Positions 1 to 6,732 of a DNA stretch of 35,150 nucleotides are shown here, in pieces; position 1 is the first letter of the stretch, and the number at the start of each line of letters is the position of its first letter. The stretch is from an uncultured Rhodospirillales bacterium. Lineage in GTDB: Bacteria > Pseudomonadota > Alphaproteobacteria > Acetobacterales > Acetobacteraceae. The position numbers and the translations under genes were made by a program. Location: assembly GCA_903924855.1 (NCBI GenBank), contig CAIYCW010000030.1, forward strand, positions 1 through 35,150. The letters run 5' to 3'. Under the pieces are notes generated by a model. That model did no database searches. It was not told the DNA's origin and saw nothing but the letters and a program-made list of their open reading frames with translations.

Positions 1-1
1 C

Positions 2-202
2 TTCGATCTGGTCTCCGCCCGCCTCGAACTGTTCGGCCGCAAACTGGCCACCCAAAGCGCCACCCAGACCGGTTCTGCCGGGCTGAAAGCGGACGTATCG
101 GCCCACATGCCCTTTTCTGACACGACATCCCGGTCGATTCAGTCTAGCGATACATCCCGGATCGCTTCCCCTTCTCCCCGTCACCGCGGCGCCGCGCGAT
201 GA
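2..202 (+). CDS. C-terminal end of an unidentified gene (partial)
   Basis: The window opens inside a reading frame that stays open for 66 codons and stops with a TGA overlapping the olsB start codon (ATGA). The first 30 or so codons have the strong G/C third-position bias of neighbouring genes and read like real protein (FDLVSARLELFGRKLA...). The last 25 are Ser/Thr/Arg-rich and look like a disordered tail. The overlap with olsB would be typical of translational coupling. I do not recognise the family from this fragment. The frame could also be open by chance in its second half, so this is a tentative call. Confidence 0.35.
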   Translation, partial: FDLVSARLELFGRKLATQSATQTGSAGLKADVSAHMPFSDTTSRSIQSSDTSRIASPSPRHRGAAR

Positions 203-1035
203 CACAACCGGACCCGTCAATGCCCGACCAGATTCCCCCAGCGCCGCCAATCACCGGTGGTTTCGAAGAATTGCGCGGTGGTCATCTGGGGGTGCGCCTG
301 GCGACCACGGCAGCGGATCTCGATGCCTCCTACGCGCTGCGCTACCGGGTGTTCTACGAGGAGATGGGCGCCGTGCCCGACCCCGCCGCCGCCATCAGCC
401 GGCGCGACATCGACGCCTTCGACGCCGTGGCGGATCACCTTCTGGTGGTGGACCATCAGATGGGCGAAGGCCCCGAATCGGTGGTCGGCACCTACCGGCT
501 GATCCGGCGGGAGGCGGCCGAGCGGATCGGCCGGTTCTATTCGGCCGATGAATATGACATCTCGCCCATGCTGCGCTTTCCCGGCCAAGTGCTGGAGCTG
601 GGCCGCTCCTGCGTCAACCCGGCCCATCGTGGCCGTGCGACGATGCAGCTGATGTGGCGCGGCATCGCAGCCTATGTGAACCTGCACTCCATCGACCTGA
701 TGTTCGGCTGCGCCAGCCTGCACGGCATCGATCCGGACGCGAACGCTGAGGCGCTGTCCTATCTCTACGCCAACCATCTCGCCCCGCCGGAAATCTGCCC
801 GCGCGCCTTGCCCGAACGCTATGTGGACATGCGCCGGATGGACCCCGCCAGCTTCGACAACCGCCGGGCGCTGGCAGCCCTGCCGCCGCTGGTCAAAGGC
901 TATCTGCGCCTGGGCGGCTTCGTTGGCGACGGTGCGGTGATCGACACCCAGTTCAACACCACCGACGTCGCCGTGGTGGTGAAGACCGAGCTGGTCACCC
1001 AGAAATACATGCGCCATTTCGAACGCCAGAGCTGA
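199..1035 (+). CDS. olsB: L-ornithine N-alpha-acyltransferase (ornithine lipid synthesis)
   Basis: This 278-residue protein is a GNAT-fold acyltransferase of the OlsB/hemolysin-like family. OlsB transfers a 3-hydroxyacyl group from acyl carrier protein to the alpha-amino group of ornithine, giving lyso-ornithine lipid, the first step to phosphorus-free ornithine lipids in the inner and outer membranes. Supporting blocks are an N-terminal ASYALRYRVFYEEMGA segment, an acidic RRDIDAFD motif, VVGTYRLI, the core VLELGRSCVNPAHRGRA (about residues 134-150) and the C-terminal half with LPPLVKGYLRLGGFVGDGA. The length fits the family. The ATG at 199 has no clear Shine-Dalgarno and probably depends on the upstream frame; the ATG at 220 is an alternative. 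No olsA partner is in the window. The dehydrogenase gene follows after 10 bases. Confidence 0.85.
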   Translation: MTQPDPSMPDQIPPAPPITGGFEELRGGHLGVRLATTAADLDASYALRYRVFYEEMGAVPDPAAAISRRDIDAFDAVADHLLVVDHQMGEGPESVVGTYRLIRREAAERIGRFYSADEYDISPMLRFPGQVLELGRSCVNPAHRGRATMQLMWRGIAAYVNLHSIDLMFGCASLHGIDPDANAEALSYLYANHLAPPEICPRALPERYVDMRRMDPASFDNRRALAALPPLVKGYLRLGGFVGDGAVIDTQFNTTDVAVVVKTELVTQKYMRHFERQS

Positions 1036-1045
1036 GATCGCCCGG

Positions 1046-2011
1046 ATGGCTGAGATGTTCGACGTGGTGATGACCTCGGGCTTCCTGGCCCCGCAAGCCG
1101 TGGCCATCCTCGAACAGGCCGGCTGCCGCATCCATTACATGCGCCCCTACCCCTCCGCCGAAGAGGTGGCGGAGATCACCGCGCGCGTGCAGGCCCATGC
1201 CATCCTGACCCGCCAGGGGCCCGTCAGCGTCGTCGCCATGGATGCCTCGCCCCGGCTGCGGGTGATCGCCCGGCACGGCGTGGGCGTGGATGACGTCGAT
1301 GTCCGCGCCGCCACCGCGCGCGGCATTCTGGTCACCCGCGCGCCGGGCTCGAACACCCAGGCGGTGGCCGAACACACGCTGGCGATGATCCTGGCGCTGG
1401 CCAAGGAGTTCCGCCCGCTCGGCCTTGCCATCGCCGAAGGCCGCTGGCGCGATCCCACGGCGAGCGTGCGCGATCTGGCCGGGCTGCGGCTCGGGCTGAT
1501 AGGCTTCGGCGACATCGCCCGCGCCGTGCTGCCGCTGGCCCGTGCCTTCGGCATGCAGGTGGCCGCCTGGTCGCCCCGGCTTGTGGAAAGCGACATCGTC
1601 GAGGTGATGCCCTCCCTCGACGCGCTGCTGGCACGCAGCGATGCGCTGTCGCTGCACTGCCCCTACACGCCGCAGACCCATCATCTGATCGATGCCAAAG
1701 CCCTGGCGCGGATGCCCGAGCACAGCTTCGTCATCAACACCGCCCGCGGCGGCATCGTCGACGAGACGGCCCTTGCGGCAGCGCTGGACTCAGGCCACCT
1801 CGCAGGCGCCGCGCTTGACGTGTTCGAGGGCGAGCCGCCCGCCGCCGATCACAGGCTGCGCACCCATCCCAGGGTGATCGCAACGCCGCATGTCAGCGGT
1901 GTCACACAGGGTTCGCTGGTTAACATGGGCGTGATGGCGGCGGAATGCATCGCCTGGGCCCTGACCGGACAGGCGGTGCCGGAGGCCCGGATCGTGCGCG
2001 CGGCCGGCTGA
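1046..2011 (+). CDS. D-isomer-specific 2-hydroxyacid dehydrogenase (SerA/HPR-like)
   Basis: This 321-residue NAD(P)-dependent dehydrogenase of the D-2-hydroxyacid family would reduce a 2-oxo acid such as 3-phosphohydroxypyruvate, hydroxypyruvate or glyoxylate to the D-hydroxy acid in the cytosol. The Rossmann motif GLIGFGDIAR lies near residues 149-158. The catalytic triad is complete: Arg234 in NTARGG, Glu263 in DVFEGEP and His282 in TPHVSG. There is no C-terminal ACT domain, so it is the short form rather than a full-length regulated SerA. It lies 10 bases after olsB and 44 bases before lnt on the same strand and may be co-transcribed with them, but its substrate cannot be read from the sequence. 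The family is certain, the substrate is not. Confidence 0.85.
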   Translation: MAEMFDVVMTSGFLAPQAVAILEQAGCRIHYMRPYPSAEEVAEITARVQAHAILTRQGPVSVVAMDASPRLRVIARHGVGVDDVDVRAATARGILVTRAPGSNTQAVAEHTLAMILALAKEFRPLGLAIAEGRWRDPTASVRDLAGLRLGLIGFGDIARAVLPLARAFGMQVAAWSPRLVESDIVEVMPSLDALLARSDALSLHCPYTPQTHHLIDAKALARMPEHSFVINTARGGIVDETALAAALDSGHLAGAALDVFEGEPPAADHRLRTHPRVIATPHVSGVTQGSLVNMGVMAAECIAWALTGQAVPEARIVRAAG

Positions 2012-2055
2012 ACCCGCCGCACGCTGATCTGACACCGGCTGAGCAAGGAGAGCAT

Positions 2056-3555
2056 ATGCGGATCATCCGATGGTGGCACGGCTGGTCACAACGCCGCCCG
2101 AACCTCGCAGCCTTCGGCCTTGGCGCCCTGTCCGCTTTGGCGCTGCCGCCACTCTTCGTGCTGCCGACCCTGCTGATCGCCCTGCCCGGCCTGCTGGCGC
2201 TGACCGAGGGGCAAAGCTTCCGCCGGGCCTTCCGCCTGGGCGTGGCCTTCGCCATCGGCCATCATCTGCTCGGACTCTACTGGATCACCGAGGCCATATT
2301 GTTCGAGGTGGCGCGGTTCTGGTGGCTGCTGCCCCTGGCAGTGCCGGCGCTTTCAGTGGTGCTGTCACCGTTCATCGCCCTGCCGGTGGCAGTCGCCGCC
2401 CGCCTGCCCTCGGGCCTTGCCCGCGTGCTGGTTCTGGCCGGCGGCTGGACGCTGGCGGGGATCGCCCAGCAATTCGTGGCAACCGGCTTCCCGTGGAACC
2501 CGCTCGGCAGCGTGTGGGCGATCCCGGGTGCCGTGGGCGATGTGGCGCTGCAGCCGGCCGCCCTGTTCAGCGTGCACGGCCTCACCCTGCTCACCGTGCT
2601 GCTGGCAAGCCTGCCCTCACTGGGTCGCAAAGCCTGGGCCGCCGGAGCCGCCCTGCTCACACTGTGGCTGTCCTGGGGGGCGGACCGGCTCGCCGAGCCT
2701 GCCGCCCCCGCCTCCGGGCTGATCGCCGTCCTGGTGCAGGGCAATGTGGTGCAGGGCCAGAAGGCCAACCGCGCGGCCTATCTGGAGAATTTCAACCGCC
2801 ATCTCAAACTCACCGAAACCGGCGTGGCCGAGGCCATGGGCAAGCCCACGCTGGTGATCTGGCCTGAGACCGCAAGCCCGTTCCTGATCGACCGTGACGC
2901 CGCCGCCCGCGCCGCCGTGGCGGAGGCGGCGCAAGGCCCGGCCATGGTCGGCAGCATCCGCATCGACGCGGACGGCCAGCCGCGCAACAGCCTGATGGCG
3001 GTCTACGGCCCCGGCCCGGTGGCTGGACTCTACGACAAATGGCATCTGGTGCCGTTCGGCGAATACGTGCCGGACTGGCTGCCGCTGCCGGTGAAGATCC
3101 TGCCCGGCCAAGGCCTGGCCAAAGGCTCCGGCCCCGAGACGATCAGCTTCGGCGGCCTGCCGCCGGCCGGGCTGCTGATCTGCTATGAGGCGATCTTCCC
3201 GGGCCAGGTGGTCGATGAGGCCAACCGGCCGGACATGCTGGTCAACATCACCAATGACAGCTGGTTCGGCAATTCCACCGGCCCGCGCCAGCATCTGGCT
3301 GCCGTGCGCCTGCGCGCGGTGGAGGAAGGCCTGCCCCTCATGCGCGCAGCCAACACCGGGATCACCGCGGGGTTTGACGCCCATGGCCGCGAGCTGGGCC
3401 GGCTCAACATGGGCGAACAGGGCGTGCTGCTGGTGCCGGTGCCGGGCCCTCTGCCGCCCACACTGTTCGCCCGGCTCGGCCTGTGGTGGCCGACAGGCCT
3501 CGCCCTGCTGACCCTGCTTGCCGGCTGGGGCCTTGCACGCAAAGGCAGGTATTAA
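2056..3555 (+). CDS. lnt: Apolipoprotein N-acyltransferase
   Basis: Lnt adds the third acyl chain to the N-terminal cysteine of lipoproteins in the inner membrane, the last step of lipoprotein maturation. The protein has 499 residues, close to the usual 500-510. The N-terminal 190 residues are a run of hydrophobic membrane segments, followed by a periplasmic nitrilase domain. The catalytic triad is complete: Glu271 in the IWPETASP motif, Lys328 in YDKWHLVPFGEYVPD and Cys376 in LLICYEAIFPG; NITNDSWFG and RAANTGITAG follow, as in the family. The ATG at 2056 was chosen because AAGGAG (2045-2050) precedes it by 5 bases; the frame is open further upstream, but that extension is not Lnt-like. A membrane segment closes the C terminus. 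An XRE regulator follows, a gene order common in alphaproteobacteria. Confidence 0.95.
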   Translation: MRIIRWWHGWSQRRPNLAAFGLGALSALALPPLFVLPTLLIALPGLLALTEGQSFRRAFRLGVAFAIGHHLLGLYWITEAILFEVARFWWLLPLAVPALSVVLSPFIALPVAVAARLPSGLARVLVLAGGWTLAGIAQQFVATGFPWNPLGSVWAIPGAVGDVALQPAALFSVHGLTLLTVLLASLPSLGRKAWAAGAALLTLWLSWGADRLAEPAAPASGLIAVLVQGNVVQGQKANRAAYLENFNRHLKLTETGVAEAMGKPTLVIWPETASPFLIDRDAAARAAVAEAAQGPAMVGSIRIDADGQPRNSLMAVYGPGPVAGLYDKWHLVPFGEYVPDWLPLPVKILPGQGLAKGSGPETISFGGLPPAGLLICYEAIFPGQVVDEANRPDMLVNITNDSWFGNSTGPRQHLAAVRLRAVEEGLPLMRAANTGITAGFDAHGRELGRLNMGEQGVLLVPVPGPLPPTLFARLGLWWPTGLALLTLLAGWGLARKGRY

Positions 3556-3562
3556 CCAAGCG

Positions 3563-3591
3563 TTGACGATTTAAGGTTGCACTGTTAAGCT
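3563..3591 (+). promoter_or_regulatory. Candidate sigma-70 promoter for the XRE regulator
   Basis: TTGACG (3563-3568), a 17-base spacer and TAAGCT (3586-3591) lie in a locally AT-rich gap between lnt and the regulator. Spacing is ideal and the -35 box matches five of six consensus bases. This suggests the regulator has its own promoter besides read-through from lnt. It is a pattern match only. Confidence 0.45.
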
Positions 3592-3649
3592 CTGCGCAAC
3601 CGGAAGCATTCGTCACTTTTTGGTTTCCGCCCCAGCAGGCCAGGTCGTC

Positions 3650-4159
3650 ATGAGCAGTTTGGATTCCAGCCGAGACACCGACAAGTCGGACTCCAAGCAA
3701 AGCCCGGTGGATGTCCATGTCGGCGCCCGCATGAAGCTGCGCCGCCTGCTGATGGGGATGTCGCAGGAACGTCTGGGAGAGGCGCTCGGCCTCACCTTCC
3801 AGCAGGTGCAGAAATACGAGCGCGGCGTGAACCGGGTCAGCGCGTCACGCCTGTATGACGTGGCCCGGGTGCTGGACGTGCCGATCGGGTTCTTCTTCGA
3901 CGATCTGCCACACGCCGTGGCAAGTGCCATCGGCGCCCCGCCCACCGGCGGCTACGGCAACATGGGCGGCCCGCCCCGGCGCGGCTTCGGCTTCGCCGAG
4001 GCGCAGGACGGCTTCGGCACCGACGACACCATGTCCAGGCGCGAGACCACCGATCTGGTGCGCGCCTATTACCGCATCAGCGATCCCGCGGTGCGCAAAC
4101 GCATCTACGACCTGATCCGCTCCCTCGGCCCGGACGACGCCACCTCGTCTCAGGCCTGA
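3650..4159 (+). CDS. XRE-family helix-turn-helix transcriptional regulator
   Basis: This 169-residue cytosolic DNA-binding protein has a Cro/C1-type helix-turn-helix at about residues 25-85 (VGARMKLRRLLMGMSQERLG, then LTFQQVQKYERGVNRVSASRL and a third helix ending GFFFDDL). A Gly/Pro-rich linker (about 95-125) leads to a helical C-terminal domain (RRETTDLVRAYYRISDPAVR). This architecture is widespread in alphaproteobacteria and commonly follows lnt; its targets are generally unknown. The ATG at 3650 was chosen as start; a TTG ten codons upstream is also possible. The gene has a plausible promoter of its own at 3563-3591. Its last 10 bases overlap the end of the convergent DUF2244 gene, so the two transcripts are antisense at their 3' ends. 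Confidence 0.85.
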   Translation: MSSLDSSRDTDKSDSKQSPVDVHVGARMKLRRLLMGMSQERLGEALGLTFQQVQKYERGVNRVSASRLYDVARVLDVPIGFFFDDLPHAVASAIGAPPTGGYGNMGGPPRRGFGFAEAQDGFGTDDTMSRRETTDLVRAYYRISDPAVRKRIYDLIRSLGPDDATSSQA

Positions 4160-4653
4160 TCCTCGCGCAGCTGCGGATTGTCCCAGCGCGGGTTGCGCAG
4201 ATTGTCGAGCGCCTGCGCCAGCGAGGCCGCCAGATCGCGCTTCTCCTCCTCCCCCAGATCGCGCGCCACCTCGATGCGCCGCGCCCGTTCGGACAGGATC
4301 AGCGCCGGCGCCCGGCCGGGGCGTTCCTCCAGCTCCAACCGCAGCCAGGAGGGCGGCAGGCGCAGCTCGCGCCGCGCGCCGCTCGGGTCGGTGCGTTGCA
4401 CAAGCAGCCCGGCGGCACTGAGGGTGATGATCTCCACGCCGCGCACGCCGCGCGCATTGAGCCGGAACAGGAACGCCGCCAGCAGCAGCTCCAGCCCGGT
4501 GAAGCCCCCCACCGGCCAGGCGCCAAGCCAGACGAACATCAGCGCCGTGGTGCCGCACAGCGCGCAGATCACCCGCAGCAGCGCCCGAAGCGCGCGCGGG
4601 GACAGGCTGCGATGGGGAATGATCTCGGCATGGAACAGCAAACCCTCACTCAA
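4150..4653 (-). CDS. DUF2244 family integral membrane protein
   Basis: This 167-residue protein matches the DUF2244 pattern. It begins with a short cytoplasmic stretch containing PHRSLSPRALRALL, has two adjacent hydrophobic segments (about residues 25-65, ALLRVICALCGTTALMFVWL then ELLLAAFLFRL), and ends in a soluble domain with VEIITLSAAGLLVQRTDP and PPSWLRLELEE. Its biochemical function is unknown. The frame is open much further upstream, but the family starts at the PHRSLS region. A TTG at 4653 fits: its message has GGGAGG 8 bases upstream. The reading frame ends inside the 3' end of the XRE gene. Confidence in the family is good; confidence in the TTG start is moderate. Confidence 0.75.
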   Translation of the reverse strand: MSEGLLFHAEIIPHRSLSPRALRALLRVICALCGTTALMFVWLGAWPVGGFTGLELLLAAFLFRLNARGVRGVEIITLSAAGLLVQRTDPSGARRELRLPPSWLRLELEERPGRAPALILSERARRIEVARDLGEEEKRDLAASLAQALDNLRNPRWDNPQLREDQA

Positions 4654-4711
4654 ACCCCACCCCTCCCAGCCTCGATCGCCCTGGGCACATAAGCCGCAGC
4701 CCCAGGAATGA

Positions 4712-4746
4712 AAGTTTCTTTGGTTCTTTCTTTTCAAAGAAAGAAC
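4712..4746. repeat. AT-rich nested hairpin, copy A
   Basis: A perfect 11-base inverted repeat (GTTCTTTCTTT at 4723-4733, AAAGAAAGAAC at 4736-4746, two bases between) is preceded by AAGTTTCTTTG. It is one of three related elements in the window (others at 16905 and 31729). Its T and A runs contrast sharply with the GC-rich surroundings. Here it lies between two divergently transcribed genes (DUF2244 and nth), which is not where a terminator for either would be expected. Confidence 0.6.
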
Positions 4747-4814
4747 TTCCTGCCTGAAAACAGCAGAAGCCGTCCACCCTCCAAGCCCGTGACAGGACAT
4801 CCGAAATCGGCAAA

Positions 4815-5552
4815 ATGCCGGCCATGACAAAACCAGCCTCCCCCAAGCGCGCCCCGCAGATGACACTGGCCGACACGCGCAGCTTTCTGGAGGCGCTGGC
4901 CCGCGCCCATCCGGATGCGAAGAGCGACCTGCTCTACACGGACAATTTCTCGCTGCTGGTGGCCGTTGTGATGTCGGCCCAGACCACCGATGCCGCGGTC
5001 AACAAGGTCACCCCCGCCCTGTTCGCCCGCGCGCCCACCCCTGCCGCCATGGCCGCGCTCACGGTTGAGGAGATCGGCCAGTATATCCGCACCATCGGCC
5101 TGTGGCAGGCCAAGGCGCGCAACGTGCATGCACTGTCGGTGCAGCTGGTGGAGCAGCATGGCGGCGAGGTGCCGCGTGATCGCGCATCGCTGGAAGCCCT
5201 GCCCGGTGTTGGCCGCAAGACCGCCAATGTGGTGCTCAACGTGGCCTTCGGTGAGGCCGCCATGGCGGTGGACACGCATATCTTCCGCCTCGGCAACCGC
5301 ACCGGCATCGCCCCCGGCAAAACTGTGCGCGAGGTGGAGGACAAGCTCGTCAAACGCATCCCGCCCGATCTGCTGCGGGACTCGCATCACTGGCTGATCC
5401 TGCACGGCCGCTACGTGTGCAAGGCGCGCACGCCGGATTGCTGGCGCTGTGTGGCCGCTGAATGGTGCCGGGCGAAGGTGAAGACACCACCGCCCGGCCT
5501 GAAGCCTAGCCGCGCCGCAGCAGGCGCGACACCACCCGCAGCGGACGGGTGA
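4815..5552 (+). CDS. nth: Endonuclease III (DNA glycosylase/AP lyase)
   Basis: Endonuclease III removes oxidised pyrimidines and cleaves the abasic site in base excision repair. The 245-residue protein shows the helix-hairpin-helix LPGVGRKTANVV with catalytic Lys135, catalytic Asp153 in VDTHIFRL, and the C-terminal iron-sulfur cluster ligands Cys202, Cys209, Cys212 and Cys218 in the exact C-x6-C-x2-C-x5-C spacing. It is longer than the 211-residue E. coli enzyme because of about 20 N-terminal residues and a Pro/Ala-rich tail of about 25 residues after the cluster. That tail is the part that overlaps the end of the convergent methyltransferase gene by 47 bases. No good Shine-Dalgarno is visible; ATG 4815 or ATG 4824 could be the start. 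Confidence 0.95.
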   Translation: MPAMTKPASPKRAPQMTLADTRSFLEALARAHPDAKSDLLYTDNFSLLVAVVMSAQTTDAAVNKVTPALFARAPTPAAMAALTVEEIGQYIRTIGLWQAKARNVHALSVQLVEQHGGEVPRDRASLEALPGVGRKTANVVLNVAFGEAAMAVDTHIFRLGNRTGIAPGKTVREVEDKLVKRIPPDLLRDSHHWLILHGRYVCKARTPDCWRCVAAEWCRAKVKTPPPGLKPSRAAAGATPPAADG

Positions 5553-6708
5553 TCCGCCAGGACAGCGAGGCGTGCATCGCGGCCGCATGGGCCTGTGCCG
5601 CATCCCGCCCCTCCTGCATCACATGCAGGGCCCGGCTGACCCGGCCGGTCTCGGTCATCTGCCGCTCCAGCGCCTCATGCAGCCGAACCACCTCGGCCCG
5701 CTCCCGCTCAACACTTTGCTGCAGCGAGGCGGCAACCCGGCCAAGATGCTCCATCTCCAGCCGGTGATGGTCCATCAGATCCAGGCAGCGCTGGCCGCCG
5801 GTGGCAGCGGCCGCCCCGATGCGCAGCACCTCCGGCGCGTATTGCGGCTTGTTGAACAAGGCCAACGCCAGGTCATCCTCGGTCTCGATCGCCAGCAGCA
5901 ACTCGCCGTTCCGGCGCTCAAAACCCTCAAGCTGCGCCCTTGCCGCGGCGCTGCAGCCGATCAGCGCCACCTCGGCGGCATCACCGAACCGGTTCTCTGC
6001 GACGGCGTTGAAATTCTGCGGGTTGAAGGCCGGCACCACATGCGCCAGCACCTGCAAGCCAGACGCCTTCAGCAGCGCCATGGTGGCAAGCCCACCCTCC
6101 AGCGAGTTGCACTCGGCATAGACCACGGGCTGGCAGCGTTGCAGCGTCTCCGGCGCGCCGCGCAGCACCAGCGCCTCCATCCCCTCGGCATCGATCTTGA
6201 TCAGCCGGCAGGCGGACAATGCCAGCTGATCGATCGTCATCGAGGCGACCTCGATCCCGGCTGACTCCTGCCCCTGTTCGAACACGCTGAGCAGGGAGGC
6301 ACTGCCGAAGCTGCTCTGGTCCGTGGCGGAGATGCCGGGGATGCGCAGCGTGCCGATCTCGAAGGAGGCGACAGCATTGTGCAGCGTCACCTGCGCCAGA
6401 TGGTTGGAAGCCACGTTCTGCTGCAGCACGGCAAACGTCACCGGCTGCGCCTCGAATGCGATCACCTGGCCGGACTGGCCCACCGCATCGGCAAAGGCCA
6501 GGCTGTGCGTGCCGATATAGGCGCCGACATCCAGCACCGTATCGCCCGGTGTCAGCAGGAAGCGCAGCAGGCGAAGCTCGTTCTGCGCCCATTCGCCATA
6601 GGTGATCAGCGATAAGGTGGCGGCCCCCACATCATTGGCGAAGACCTGCATGCTTCCATAGCGGGTCTCCACTTGGCGGGTCGGCGACTGGCCGTCTTGA
6701 GTGCTCAT
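5506..6708 (-). CDS. FkbM-family SAM-dependent methyltransferase with coiled-coil tail
   Basis: This 400-residue protein has an N-terminal FkbM methyltransferase domain (about 30-210): SAM-binding LDVGAYIGTHSLAFADA, an acidic AFEAQP strand end, and LIKIDAEGMEALVLRGA. FkbM enzymes O-methylate hydroxyls, often on sugars of surface glycans. A second region (about 215-300) is unassigned. Residues about 300-375 form an amphipathic, Glu/Arg-rich probable coiled coil. The extreme C terminus is SLSWRITRPLRVVSRLLRRG, a basic tail also seen in the upstream glycosyltransferase. ATG 6708 was chosen because AGGAGA precedes it by 5-6 bases; the in-frame ATG at 6726 lacks this. It lies 24 bases after the GT9-WbsX gene, so the two are probably one operon for glycan assembly. 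The sugar substrate is unknown. Confidence 0.8.
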   Translation of the reverse strand: MSTQDGQSPTRQVETRYGSMQVFANDVGAATLSLITYGEWAQNELRLLRFLLTPGDTVLDVGAYIGTHSLAFADAVGQSGQVIAFEAQPVTFAVLQQNVASNHLAQVTLHNAVASFEIGTLRIPGISATDQSSFGSASLLSVFEQGQESAGIEVASMTIDQLALSACRLIKIDAEGMEALVLRGAPETLQRCQPVVYAECNSLEGGLATMALLKASGLQVLAHVVPAFNPQNFNAVAENRFGDAAEVALIGCSAAARAQLEGFERRNGELLLAIETEDDLALALFNKPQYAPEVLRIGAAAATGGQRCLDLMDHHRLEMEHLGRVAASLQQSVERERAEVVRLHEALERQMTETGRVSRALHVMQEGRDAAQAHAAAMHASLSWRITRPLRVVSRLLRRG

Positions 6709-6732
6709 TGCATTCTCCTGCCCCATATCGCC

